Counted from the first letter of the stretch, positions 6,750 to 15,800 are shown. The stretch: 64,000 nt of DNA from Maricaulis sp036231565 (GCA_036231565.1 JAZAHA010000019.1:145788-209787), one strand, 5' to 3'. Numbers and translations are program-made. Notes: generated by a model not told the origin, from the letters alone.

Positions 6750-7967
6750 ATGACCAAGGAAACCAAGATGACGCCGGTCTCGGCGGAAACCCGGGCCGCG
6801 CTGGGCGAGGTGCTGGCCGCGTTCGAGGCCTTCAAGGAGGCCAATGACGCCCGCCTCGACGAGCTCGACGCCAAGGCGTCGTCTGACGTGCTGCTGGACG
6901 ACAAGGTCGCCCGTATCGACGCGGCCCTGACGCAGCAGAAATCCGCTCTCGACCGCCTCCTGCTCGACCGGGCCCGCCCCGGTCTCGACGGCGCTCCGGC
7001 CAATGCCGGCTCGGCCGCCTGGTCGGACTATATGCGCCGCGGCGATGCGGCCGGGCTGAATGAGGGCAAGTCGGCCAGCGCGGGCTCGGACGCCGATGGC
7101 GGCTATGTCGTGCCGGCGGAAACCGAGGCGCGCATCGATCGCCTCCTGACCGAAGCCTCGCCGATCCGCGCCATCGCCTCGGTGCGCCAGACCTCGGCGG
7201 GCATCTTCCGCAAGCCCGTCTCGAAAGGCGGCGCTGCCACGGGCTGGGTCGCCGAGACCGCCGCGCGGCCGGAGACGGACAGCCCGACGCTGGACCTGAT
7301 CGATTTCCCCTGCGCCGAGCTCTACGCCATGCCGGCCGCCACCCAGCAATTGCTGGACGATGCCATGGTGGATATCGAGCAATGGCTGGCGGAAGAGGTG
7401 CGGGATGTCTTCGCCGTCCAGGAGGGTGCGGCCTTCGTCAATGGCAATGGTTCGGGCAAGCCGCGCGGTTTCCTCAACTATACCAAGGCCGCCGAAGGCA
7501 CACAGGCCTGGGGCGAGATGGGCTATGTCGCGACCGGAACGGATGGCGGTTTCGATGCCGGCGATCCGGCCGACGCGCTGATCGATCTCGTCTATGCGCC
7601 CAAGACCGCCTATCGCGCCCGCGGCCGCTTCGTGATGAACCGCCAGACCGTCTCCGCCGTGCGCCGCTTCAAGGATGCCGACGGCAACTATCTCTGGCAG
7701 CCCTCCCTGTCGGAAGCCGGCACCTCCACCCTGCTGGGCTATCCCGTCACCGAGGCGGAGGACATGCCCGATATCGGCTCGGACGCCTTCGCCATCGCCT
7801 TCGGCGATTTCGAAAAGGGCTATCTCGTCGTCGACCGCCAGGGCGTGGAAGTGCTGCGCGATCCCTATTCCGCCAAACCCTACGTCCTCTTCTACACCAC
7901 CAAGCGCGTCGGCGGCGGCGTGCAGGACTTCGAGGCCATCAAGCTGCTGAAGTTCGGGACGTCGTAG
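6750..7967 (+). CDS. GTA major capsid protein (gp5, HK97 fold)
   Basis: Main shell protein, 405 aa. The N-terminal 100 residues are charged and helical (the delta domain, expected to be cleaved by the protease). They are followed by the HK97-fold core starting near GSDADGGYVVPAE, with GWVAETAARPETD, DAMVDIEQWLAEEV, NGNGSGKPRGF and the C-terminal LVVDRQGVEVLRDPY segment. The start is set by AAAAGGGAAAA just upstream. Family A repeats lie upstream of the protease and directly downstream of this gene. Such hairpins could stabilise the most abundantly needed message (inference). Confidence 0.95.
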   Translation: MTKETKMTPVSAETRAALGEVLAAFEAFKEANDARLDELDAKASSDVLLDDKVARIDAALTQQKSALDRLLLDRARPGLDGAPANAGSAAWSDYMRRGDAAGLNEGKSASAGSDADGGYVVPAETEARIDRLLTEASPIRAIASVRQTSAGIFRKPVSKGGAATGWVAETAARPETDSPTLDLIDFPCAELYAMPAATQQLLDDAMVDIEQWLAEEVRDVFAVQEGAAFVNGNGSGKPRGFLNYTKAAEGTQAWGEMGYVATGTDGGFDAGDPADALIDLVYAPKTAYRARGRFVMNRQTVSAVRRFKDADGNYLWQPSLSEAGTSTLLGYPVTEAEDMPDIGSDAFAIAFGDFEKGYLVVDRQGVEVLRDPYSAKPYVLFYTTKRVGGGVQDFEAIKLLKFGTS

Positions 7968-7988
7968 AGGCGCCCGCCCACCCTTCCT

Positions 7989-8155
7989 TGTCATCCCGGC
8001 CGGATGCCCCGCGCAGGCGGGGCGCAGCGCCGGGACCCATACGCACCGCTTCTGGCCGCAAGCAGGCTCGTTATCCGCGCCAGCCGGGCGATCACCGGGG
8101 TTATGGGTCCCGGACTTACGCCCGGCTCAAGGCCGGGCATCCATCCGGGATGACA
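7989..8155 (-). repeat. Intergenic palindromic repeat, family A, copy 4 (inverted)
   Basis: Full-length copy in the opposite orientation to copies 1-3, with intact TCATCCCGG / CCGGGATGA ends and hairpins CCCCGCGCAGGCGGGG and CCCGGCTCAAGGCCGGG. It fills almost the whole gap between capsid and connector genes. Confidence 0.88.
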
Positions 8156-8177
8156 ATACGTTTTGCGAGGTCCCAGA

Positions 8178-8750
8178 ATGTCCCTCACACTCCACACTCC
8201 GCCATCCGCGGAGCCTGTCACGCTGGCCGAAACCAAGCTGCGGCTGCGCATCGGCAATGATGTGCATGACGATGCGATCAGCCAATGGATAGCGGCGGCC
8301 CGTGAGCGCGTCGAGCGGGAAACGGGGCGGGCGCTTCTCGCCCAGACCTGGGTCGAGCGGCGCGACCGCTGGGACGGGGACGGGCGGCTGGCGGCTTTCG
8401 GGACGCAGTTCCGATTGCTCAAACCGCCGCTGATCGCCCTGGAGGCGGTCACGACATACGACACGGACGGCACGCCGTCGGATCACGATCCGGCGGCGTT
8501 TTTTGTGGACACGATGGCCGATCCGGGGCGCATCGCGCTGAAGCCGGACACGCTCTGGCCCGAGCCGGGCCGCGCGACAGGCGGGATCGAGATCCGCTTC
8601 CGTGCCGGCTATGGCGATCAGCCTGCCGATGTACCCGCGCCGTTGCGCGAGGCGATCCTGCAGCTGGTGAAAGCCATGTCCGAAGGCGGCGACGCCCTGC
8701 CGCCGGTCGCCGGCAGCCTGATGGCGCCCTACCGCCGGGTGACATTGTGA
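8178..8750 (+). CDS. GTA head-tail connector (gp6)
   Basis: 190-aa adaptor expected to bind under the portal. The N-terminal pattern VTLAETKLRLRIGNDVHDDAISQWIAAARERVERETGRAL is the connector signature shared with gp6-like phage proteins, and IEIRFRAGYGD precedes a helical C-terminus. The ATG at 8178 follows a GAGG box. The stop overlaps the next start by 4 bp. In RcGTA a stopper gene, g7, follows; here the tail terminator comes directly next. Confidence 0.88.
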   Translation: MSLTLHTPPSAEPVTLAETKLRLRIGNDVHDDAISQWIAAARERVERETGRALLAQTWVERRDRWDGDGRLAAFGTQFRLLKPPLIALEAVTTYDTDGTPSDHDPAAFFVDTMADPGRIALKPDTLWPEPGRATGGIEIRFRAGYGDQPADVPAPLREAILQLVKAMSEGGDALPPVAGSLMAPYRRVTL

Positions 8751-9154
8751 GCGGGCCGGAAGCGGGGCTGCGCGCCGTGATCGATGCGGCGCTCAAGGCC
8801 GATCCGGCGATCCAGGCCGTGCTGGGCGACCCGGTGCGGCTGACCGCCCGGCGCGGCCGGCGCACCCCCTATCCCAATGCCAGCTGGGGACGGATCGAGA
8901 CCGTGGAAACCGGCGCCGATGGCGTGTCGCTGCTGGAATGCCGGCTGAGCCTGGACATCTGGTGCCGCGATGCCGATCCGGCCGAGCTTCTCGGCCCGTT
9001 GCGTACCGCGCTGGCCGGGCTCGACATCGCGCTGCCGGAACCCTGGACCCTGCTCTCGCTTCTGCCCGCCTACAGCGATGTCTTCGCCACGCGCGACACC
9101 GATATCCGCCGCGGCCTGATCCGCCTGAAAGCGGTGATGGGGCGGGCGGGATAG
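8747..9154 (+). CDS. GTA tail terminator (gp8, DUF3168)
   Basis: 135-aa protein starting at a GTG that overlaps the gp6 stop (GTGA). It shows the DUF3168 pattern: GLRAVIDAALKADPAIQAVLG, a mid-protein LLECRLSLDIWCRD strand and a DVFATRDTDIRRGLIRLKA ending. By homology it caps the tail tube at the head end. It belongs to the same coupled pair as gp6. Confidence 0.88.
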   Translation: MSGPEAGLRAVIDAALKADPAIQAVLGDPVRLTARRGRRTPYPNASWGRIETVETGADGVSLLECRLSLDIWCRDADPAELLGPLRTALAGLDIALPEPWTLLSLLPAYSDVFATRDTDIRRGLIRLKAVMGRAG

Positions 9155-9159
9155 CCTCT

Positions 9160-9350
9160 TTCCTCCCCACAATACGTGGGGAGGGGGACCGCGCCGCAGC
9201 CGCAGGCGAAGGCGGGGTGGAGGGGCCGCGGCGCCTCGCGCAGCGGCATGTCTGTGCTTCGTCAATGATCCTCCCGGCGCTGCGCGCCGGCCCCTTCGAC
9301 CCGATGCTTCGCATCGGCCCACTTCCCCACGCGTGGGGAAGAAAACCCAC
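9160..9350 (+). repeat. Intergenic palindromic repeat, family C, copy 1
   Basis: About 190 bp bounded by two hairpins built on a shared CCCCAC / GTGGGG core: CCTCCCCAC...GTGGGGAGG on the left and CTTCCCCACGCGTGGGGAAG on the right, with the CCGATGCTTCGCATCGG hairpin between. Related copies lie at 60794-60970 (inverted) and 63838-64000. It separates gp8 from the major tail gene. Confidence 0.85.
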
Positions 9351-9366
9351 GAGTGGAGATATGCTG

Positions 9367-9783
9367 ATGACCCTCCAATCCGGGCGCGATGTCCTGTTGC
9401 GGATCGGCGATGGCGGTGAGCCGCCGGCCTTTGCCGCGGCTGCCGGGCTGCGCATGAAGACGATCTCGCTGAATGCGCGGACGGTGGATGTCACCCATGC
9501 CGACAGTGCCGATGGCTGGCGCGAATTGCTGGCCGGGGCCGGGGTGAAATCCTGTTCCGTCTCCGGCGCAGGCGTTTTCGTCGACGCGGCCGCAGACGCC
9601 CAGGTGCGCCAGGCTTTTTTCGACCAGGCGGCGCGCGACTGGCAATTGGTGATCCCGGGTTTCGGCACGATCACCGGCCCCTTCCTGGTGGCGAGCCTGG
9701 ATTATTCCGGCCGCCATGATGGCGAGGCGGCCTGGGCGATGACCCTGGCCTCTGCCGGTGCGCTCACTTTCGAGGCACTCTGA
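9367..9783 (+). CDS. GTA major tail protein (gp9)
   Basis: 138-aa tube protein with the TP901-1-type pattern: GRDVLLRIGDG, AGLRMKTISLNARTVDVTHAD, WRELLAGAGVKSCSVSGAGVF and FLVASLDYSGRHDGEAAWAMTLASAG. Two close ATGs are possible; the one at 9367 lies 9 bases from the GGAG box, while the ATG at 9361 is too close. The gene overlaps gp10 by one base (TGATG). Confidence 0.92.
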   Translation: MTLQSGRDVLLRIGDGGEPPAFAAAAGLRMKTISLNARTVDVTHADSADGWRELLAGAGVKSCSVSGAGVFVDAAADAQVRQAFFDQAARDWQLVIPGFGTITGPFLVASLDYSGRHDGEAAWAMTLASAGALTFEAL

Positions 9784-10049
9784 TGGCCAATCCCGTGCGC
9801 GGCGAGGTCGAGCTGGTGGCCGGCGGCGAGACGCATGTCCTTTGCCTGACGCTGGGTGCGCTCGCCGAGATCGAGACGATCTGCGCCGATAGCGCACCGA
9901 TGACGGCGACCCGTCTTCTCGCCGTTCTGGAGGCGCTGCTGCGCGGCGGCGGTTCGACGCTGACGGCCAGCGAGATCCGCGCCCTGCCGCTGGACATGGA
10001 GACCGCCGCCGGCGCCGTGGCGGCCTGTTTCGAACGGGCGGGCGCGTGA
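9783..10049 (+). CDS. GTA gp10 family protein, tail assembly chaperone
   Basis: 88-aa protein of the GTA gp10 family (GEVELVAGGETHVLCLTLGALAE at the N-terminus, then a helical region). Such proteins are tail assembly chaperones that coat the tape measure. Its start overlaps the tail gene stop by one base and its stop overlaps the next start by 4 bp. Confidence 0.88.
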   Translation: MANPVRGEVELVAGGETHVLCLTLGALAEIETICADSAPMTATRLLAVLEALLRGGGSTLTASEIRALPLDMETAAGAVAACFERAGA

Positions 10050-10228
10050 CCGGCGCCATGGACTGGCCGGCCGCGCTGCGCCTGGCCGTGCGGCTGGGCC
10101 TGACGCCAAACGCCTTCTGGCAATTGAGCCTGGCGGAATGGCGCGCCCTGACCGGCGGCGCCGCGCCGGCGCTCGACCGGGCGGCGCTCGATGCCCTTCT
10201 TCAACGCTATCCGGACCCTTCATCATGA
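10046..10228 (+). CDS. GTA gp10.1, second tail assembly chaperone
   Basis: 60-aa protein starting at a GTG overlapping gp10 (GTGA). The sequence PAALRLAVRLGLTPNAFWQLSLAEWRAL is the signature of the small phage tail assembly chaperone found before GTA tape measure genes. Here gp10 and gp10.1 are separate overlapping genes, the arrangement that replaces the G/GT frameshift of lambda. Confidence 0.87.
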   Translation: MTGAMDWPAALRLAVRLGLTPNAFWQLSLAEWRALTGGAAPALDRAALDALLQRYPDPSS

Positions 10229-10734
10229 CCGATTATTCCGACCGGGCTGGCGAGGCCCTGCAGACGCTGGCCGACGGTCCCGCCCGCCAGGCAGCCGATG
10301 CCATTTCCGCCGCCTTCGAACGCACGGGCGAGACCATCGAGCAGGCGCTGGGCCGGGCGGCGCGCTCGGGCGAGACCAGTTTTTCGCGCATGACCGACGC
10401 CATCCTGCGCGATCTGGCGCGGCTGGCCGCCGAACAGCTGATCGAGAAACCGCTGGAAGGCGCCATCAATCGCGCCCTGTCCGGTCTCGACCTGTTCGGT
10501 GCCCGGGCCGGGGGCGGACCGGTGACACCGGGCGGCGCCTATCTGGTCGGCGAACGCGGACCGGAACTGTTCACGCCCGCCAGTGCCGGCGAGATCGGCC
10601 CGGCCGGGGCGCCGAATGTCACCGTCAATCTTGTCCTGCCGCCGGGCAGTGACGCCCGCGCCGTCGAAGGCTCGCAGACCCGCATCGCGCGGGCACTGGC
10701 CCGGGCCGTTGCCCGGGGGAGCCGCTGGTCATGA
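10225..10734 (+). CDS. GTA tape measure protein (gp11), short
   Basis: 169-aa tape measure protein. The helical N-terminal half is followed by a Gly/Pro-rich stretch and the conserved GERGPELFTPASAGEIGP segment found near the end of lambda-type tape measures, then a C-terminal strand-helix. It is shorter than RcGTA gp11 (about 220 aa, from memory); since tape length sets tail length, a short tail would be expected. Its start overlaps gp10.1 (ATGA) and its stop overlaps gp12. Confidence 0.87.
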   Translation: MTDYSDRAGEALQTLADGPARQAADAISAAFERTGETIEQALGRAARSGETSFSRMTDAILRDLARLAAEQLIEKPLEGAINRALSGLDLFGARAGGGPVTPGGAYLVGERGPELFTPASAGEIGPAGAPNVTVNLVLPPGSDARAVEGSQTRIARALARAVARGSRWS

Positions 10735-11351
10735 GCGCGTTTCACGAGATCCGCTTTCCCTTCGCCATCGGCCTGGGCGCCTCCGGCGGGCCGGAGCGGC
10801 GAACCGAGGTCGTCACGCTGGTCTCCGGCCGCGAGGAGCGCAATTCGCCCTGGGCGAATTCCCGCCGTCGCTGGGATGCCGGGCCGGGTATTGCCTCGCT
10901 GGACGATATCCACACCCTCCTGGCCTTCTTCGAGGCGCGACGGGGCCGGCTGCACGGTTTCCGCTTCCGCGACCCGCTGGACAACCGCTCCTGCGCGCCC
11001 ACGGCCGAACCTTCGCCGGCGGACCAGGTTCTGGGGACAGGCGATGGCGGGGCGGCTGCCTTCCAGCTGGTCAAACACTATGCCAGCGGTGCGCAGAGCT
11101 GGACCCGCATCATCGCCAAACCGGTCGAGGGATCGGTGCGCGCCGCCATCGACGGTGCGGAAACGCCCGTCACCACCGATCACACGACCGGCCTCATCAC
11201 CTTCGACACCCCGCCCGCACCGGGCGCCGTGATCACCGCCGGCTTCGCCTTCGACTGCCCGGTCCGCTTCGACACCGACCGCCTCGACATCGCCCTCGAC
11301 ACGGTCGGGGCCGGGGCCGTGCCGCATGTGCCGCTGGTGGAGCTGATTTAG
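10731..11351 (+). CDS. GTA distal tail protein (gp12, DUF2460)
   Basis: 206 aa, DUF2460 family, expected at the junction of tail tube and baseplate. The N-terminus reads FHEIRFPFAIGLGASGGPER, followed by WANSRRRWDAGPGIASLDDI and RLHGFRFRDPLD, all typical. The C-terminus AFDCPVRFDTDRLDIALD is also conserved. It is the last member of the five-gene overlapping run gp9-gp12. A family B repeat follows immediately after the stop. Confidence 0.92.
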   Translation: MSAFHEIRFPFAIGLGASGGPERRTEVVTLVSGREERNSPWANSRRRWDAGPGIASLDDIHTLLAFFEARRGRLHGFRFRDPLDNRSCAPTAEPSPADQVLGTGDGGAAAFQLVKHYASGAQSWTRIIAKPVEGSVRAAIDGAETPVTTDHTTGLITFDTPPAPGAVITAGFAFDCPVRFDTDRLDIALDTVGAGAVPHVPLVELI

Positions 11352-11353
11352 CA

Positions 11354-11515
11354 GTGCGCGCTGCCGCGCTCTGCGCCGCTTCGCGCCGCCCCCTCAGTCC
11401 GCTGGCGCGGACAGCTCCCCCGCAAGCGGGGCGAGCCCTGAACCAGGCTTCCCCTGCGTCAGCGGGGGAAGTGGCCGAACCCGGCCAGAGGCCGGGTGAG
11501 GTCGAAGGGGGTGAG
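11354..11515 (+). repeat. Intergenic palindromic repeat, family B, copy 2 (modules Y-X)
   Basis: Carries the same two modules as 4667-4832 but in the order Y then X: first GCGCGCT..., CCCCCTCAGTCCGCTGGCG and CAAGCGGGGCGAGCC, then CTTCCCCTGCGTCAGCGGGGG and GGTCGAAGGGGGTGAG. It separates gp12 from gp13. Confidence 0.85.
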
Positions 11516-11541
11516 TGCGCCGTATTCCGAAAGGACATCCC

Positions 11542-12207
11542 ATGCTCACGTTTTCCCCTGCGCTCGAGGCCGTGCTGGCTTCGGGGGTGACGACGCTGTG
11601 CTGGTGCTGGCGAGTGACGCGCCGGGACGGGGCGGTGTTCGGCTTTACCGATCACGACCGCGACCTGACCGTGGACGGGCTGGTTTTCATGGCCGGGTCC
11701 GGCTTTGGCGGCGCGGATCGCGAGTGCGCGGCCGGGTTTGCACCGGGTCAGACAGGGCTTGCCGGCGCGCTGGATGCGGAGACGGTGACGCAGGCCGATC
11801 TGGAGGCCGGGCTGTGGTCCGGGGCGCAGGTGGAGATCCTGCGGGTGGACTGGTCGGCGCCGGAGATTTTCGTGCGCACGGCCCGCGGCGAGCTGGGCGA
11901 GATCCGCTGCCGTGACGGCCGGTTCGAGGCGGACCTGCTGGGGCCGGCCCACCGGCTGGAGACGATGACGGGCCGGGTGTTCGCCCGCCGCTGCGATGCG
12001 GAACTGGGCGATGCGCGCTGCGGGGTCGATCCGGGGCATGGCGGGTTTGCGCTGGGCTGCGACAAGCGCTTTGCCACCTGCCGCGACCGGTTTGCCAACA
12101 CGCTGAACTTCCGCGGTTTTCCCTACATGGTCGGCAATGACATGCTGCAGGCCTCGCCCGCCAGCGAACCGGTCCGCGATGGCGGATCGCGGGGGCTCGT
12201 ATCATGA
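11542..12207 (+). CDS. GTA baseplate hub (gp13, DUF2163), internally shortened
   Basis: 221-aa hub protein. The N-terminal DUF2163 part is normal: TTLCWCWRVTRRDG, FGFTDHDRDLTVDG, RGELGEIRC and GPAHRLE. The conserved ends of the C-terminal part are there too: Cys151 and Cys160 in RRCDAELGDARCGVD, then Cys173 and Cys180 in LGCDKRFATCRDRFANTLNFRGFP. Only 12 residues separate Cys160 from Cys173. In the homologues I know a beta domain of roughly 65-70 residues (the BR0599 region) sits between them and the protein is about 290 aa. The reading frame is intact, so this looks like an in-frame deletion. The ATG at 11542 follows an AAAGGA box. Confidence 0.88.
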   Translation: MLTFSPALEAVLASGVTTLCWCWRVTRRDGAVFGFTDHDRDLTVDGLVFMAGSGFGGADRECAAGFAPGQTGLAGALDAETVTQADLEAGLWSGAQVEILRVDWSAPEIFVRTARGELGEIRCRDGRFEADLLGPAHRLETMTGRVFARRCDAELGDARCGVDPGHGGFALGCDKRFATCRDRFANTLNFRGFPYMVGNDMLQASPASEPVRDGGSRGLVS

Positions 12208-12680
12208 GCCGGGCGCAGGTGCTGAAGGAGGCGCGGACCTGGCTGGGCACGCCCTATTGCCACCAGGCCAGCCGCCGCGGGGCGGGGTGTGACTGTCTGG
12301 GCCTGATCCGCGGTGTCTGGCGGGCGCTTTATGGCGCCGAGCCGGAGAGCGTGCCGGCCTATACGCCGGACTGGGCCGAGGTGGCGGGCGAGGAAACGCT
12401 GCGCGATGCGGCGATGCGGCATCTCGTGGAGATCGATCGCGCCGCCGCGCGGCCCGGCGATGTCCTTCTCTTCCGGCCCGACCTGGCCGGCCCCGCCAAG
12501 CATTGCGCCATCCTCTCCGCCCGCGACCGCATCATCCATGCGTATTGGGGGCGGGCGGTTGCCGAGACCGCCCTGTCGCCCTGGTGGCAGCGGCGCTGCG
12601 TGGCGGCCTTCGCCTTTCCCGAATGCGAAGCTGACCAGCCCGCACGGTCGCTGGCCGAGCGGGTGTTTGGTCCTTCCTAG
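12204..12680 (+). CDS. GTA NlpC/P60-family peptidase (gp14)
   Basis: 158-aa cysteine peptidase that would cut cell-wall peptides during DNA delivery. The catalytic Cys31 lies in GCDCLGLIRGV, with His100 (AKHCAIL) and His112 (IIHAYW) as likely partners. Its ATG overlaps the gp13 stop (ATGA). In RcGTA the peptidase is part of the baseplate. A family B repeat begins at its stop codon. Confidence 0.92.
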   Translation: MSRAQVLKEARTWLGTPYCHQASRRGAGCDCLGLIRGVWRALYGAEPESVPAYTPDWAEVAGEETLRDAAMRHLVEIDRAAARPGDVLLFRPDLAGPAKHCAILSARDRIIHAYWGRAVAETALSPWWQRRCVAAFAFPECEADQPARSLAERVFGPS

Positions 12681-12681
12681 A

Positions 12682-12843
12682 CTCACCCCCTTCGACCTCA
12701 CCAGGCCCCTGGCCGGGTTCGGCCACTTCCCCCGCTGACGCAGGGGAAGCCTGGTTCAGGGCTCGCCCCGCCTGCGGGGGAGCTGTCCGCGTCAGCGGAC
12801 TGAGGGGGCGGTGCGAAGCGCCGCGGAGCGCGGCAGCGCGCAA
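12682..12843 (-). repeat. Intergenic palindromic repeat, family B, copy 3 (inverted)
   Basis: Reverse complement of the Y-X arrangement seen at 11354-11515, including CCCCGCTGACGCAGGGG and CGTCAGCGGACTGAGGGGGCGG. It fills the gap between gp14 and gp15. Confidence 0.85.
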
Positions 12844-12871
12844 TCTTGCAAAAGCACAGGACACAAAACCC

Positions 12872-15800
12872 ATGGCGCAACTTGTTGTGACGGCCGGGCA
12901 GGCCGCGCTGAGCGGGGTGCAGGCGCTGGCACCGGCGATTGCCTCGACGGCCGCGAATGTGGCGGTGAATGCGCTGCTGGCGCCACATCGCGAGGCGCCG
13001 CGGCTGAGCGAATTGCCGGTGCAGACCTCGACCGACGGTGCGCCGATGGCACGGCTCTGGGGGCGGGGACGGATCGCCGGCCAGGTGATCTGGGCATCAC
13101 GCTTCTCGGAGCATCAAAGCGAAAGCGGTGGCGGCAAGGGCGGGCCGTCGCGCACCGACTACAGCTATTCCATCTCCTTTGCCGTCGGCCTGTGCGAGGG
13201 CGAGATTTCCGGCATTGGCCGGATCTGGGCGAATGGCAGCCTGCTGGACCGCTCGCGCTATCCGGTCCGCGTGCACACCGGGGCCGGGGATCAGGCAGCC
13301 GACGCGCTGATCCAGATCATTGAGGGCCCGGAGGTACCGGCTTTCCGGGGCACCGCCTATGCGGTGATGGAGGACTGGCCGCTCGACGCCTTCGGCAATC
13401 GCATCCCCAATCTCTCCTTCGAGGTCTTTCGCCCGGTGCGCAATGCCGGGCTCGAGCAGCAGGTGCGGGCGGTGAATCTCATCCCCGGATCGGGCGAGTT
13501 CGCCTATGCCGTCGAACCGGTGATGCGCGAACTGGGCCCGGGGCATGAGGCCGCCGAGAACGCTCATAACGGCCGCGGCCTGACCGATATCGTCGCTGCG
13601 CTGGACGATCTGGAACGCGATCTGCCGGCCTGCCGGTCGGTCCAGCTCGTCGTCGCCTGGTTCGGCACCAGCCTGGACTGCGGAGCCTGCGAGATCCGTC
13701 CGGGCGTGGAGACGCGCGACAAGGTCACGCGGCCGCTGGGCTGGTCGGTGGCCGGGACCGGACGGGCCGAGGCGCATCTGATCTCGCAGGCCGATGGCCG
13801 TCCCGTCTATGGCGGCACGCCGGACGATGCCTCTGTCATCGCCGCAATCCGCCATCTCAAGGAGCGCGGCTTTGCCGTCACCCTCTATCCCTTCATCCTG
13901 ATGGACATGCCCGGCTATCCCTGGCGCGGCCGGATATCCGGCCCCGATGGCAGTCCTGATGCCGCCGGCGATGTCGCCGCCTTTTTCGGCACGGCTGTGG
14001 CGGGCGATTATTCGGTCTCGGGAGAGACGGTCACATATGCCGGGCCGGGCGAGTGGCGCTTCCGGCGCTTCATCCTGCATTGCGCCGCTCTGGCCAAGGC
14101 CGCCGGCGGCGTGGACGGTTTCCTGATCGGGTCGGAAATGGTGGGGTTGACGACGCTGCGCGATGCCGCTGGCCAGTACCCCGCCGTCGATGCGCTGTGC
14201 GATCTGGCGGGGGAGGCGCGCAGCCTGCTGGGCAGTGGTGTGCGCCTGTCCTATGCCGCCGACTGGACCGAGTATCACGGCCACCAGCCCGGTGGCGGCG
14301 CGAAGGTTTTCCATCTGGATCCGTTGTGGAGCGACCCGGCGATCAGCGCTGTGGCGATCGACTGGTATGTGCCGCTGAGCGACTGGACCGGCGGCGGGGA
14401 GGAGGCGGATGCCGCGATCGCGGCCGGTCCCCACGATCCGGCCTATCTCGCCGCGGGCGTGGCCGGCGGGGAGGGGTATGACTGGTATTATGCCTCGGAC
14501 GCGGATCGCGAAGACCAGATCCGCACGCCGATCGCCGATGGCGCCCATGGCGAGGACTGGATCTGGCGCGTCAAGGATCTGCACGGCTGGTGGTCGAATG
14601 CGCATCATGACCGGCCCGGCGGCGTGCGTGACGCTGTGCCGACCGGCTGGGTGCCGCGCTCCAAACCGATCTGGCTGACGGAAGTGGGGTGTCCCGCCGT
14701 CAATCTCGGTGCCAACCGGCCCAATGTTTTTCTCGATCCCAAGAGCGATGAGAGCGCGTTGCCCTGGCATTCCAGCGGTACGCGCGACGACCTGATGCAG
14801 CGCCGCTATCTGGAGGCGCTGCTGTCGCACTGGGAGGCGGGGGCGAACAATCCTGTCTCACCGGTCTATGGCGGGCCGATGGTCGATCCGGACCTGATCC
14901 ATGTCTGGACCTGGGATGCCCGGCCCTGGCCGGATTTCCCGACGCGCACCGATATCTGGTCGGACGGACCCAACTGGCAGCGCGGGCACTGGCTGAACGG
15001 ACGCGCCGGCCAGGTGCCGGTGGCGGGCATCGTCGCCGATCTGGCGGAGGATGCCGGCATGCCGGCGCCCGACGTGTCGGCGCTGGACGATCTGGTCTCC
15101 GGCTATACGGTCGACCGGCCGATGAGCGTGCGGGCGGCGCTGGAACCGCTTGCCAACCTGCTGGGCTTCGGCGTTTTCGAGCGCGCGGACGCGGTGCATT
15201 TCGTGTCGGCCGGGCGCTCCGGTGCGGTCTTCGCGCTGACCGAGCCTGCGGCGGGGCCGGATGGCGACCGGCACTGGACGTCGCTGCCGCCGGCCGAACT
15301 GCCGCGCGATGTGGCGCTGGGCTTTTTCGACGACACGGCCGCCTACCGGCCGGGCCGGGTTTCGGTGCGCGAAGCCTTTGGCACGGTGACGACCCTGGCG
15401 CAGCAGGTCTGCGTCGTTGCCGACCCGTCCCTGGCGCACAGCTGGTGCAGCGCGGTACTGGCCGATCTCGCGCATCAGGCATCGGTGACCGGTTTCAGCC
15501 TGCCGCCCTCGGCGCTGGCTGTCGAAGCGGGCGATACGGTGCAGATCGGCAGTCAGGCCCTGCAGGTGGTTTCGCTGGATGGCGGCGATATCCGTCAGGC
15601 CCGGGCCTGCGCGCCTTCCCTGCGCCGGGCTGCGGTCAGCGGGGCGGATAGCGGTACCGATGCTCCGGGACCGGCACTGCCCTCGCGGCCACTGGTCACG
15701 GTGCTGGATATTCCCCTGGTCGCCGGGGCGGAGATGCGGGCCGGGCCTTTGCTGGCGGCCCATGCCGAACCCTGGCCGGGGCGGATCGTTTATCATGCCG

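Noticed and set aside
6324..7994. 556-codon minus-strand frame opposite protease and capsid genes
   Set aside because: Shadow of the capsid gene, repetitive GC-rich composition without motifs.
4667..12843. CRISPR array
   Set aside because: The repeats are dispersed, palindromic, 140-190 bp long and lie between genes; there are no regular spacers and no cas genes.
13097..14830. 577-codon minus-strand frame inside the megatron gene
   Set aside because: Antisense shadow; the plus-strand product matches GTA gp15 over its full length.
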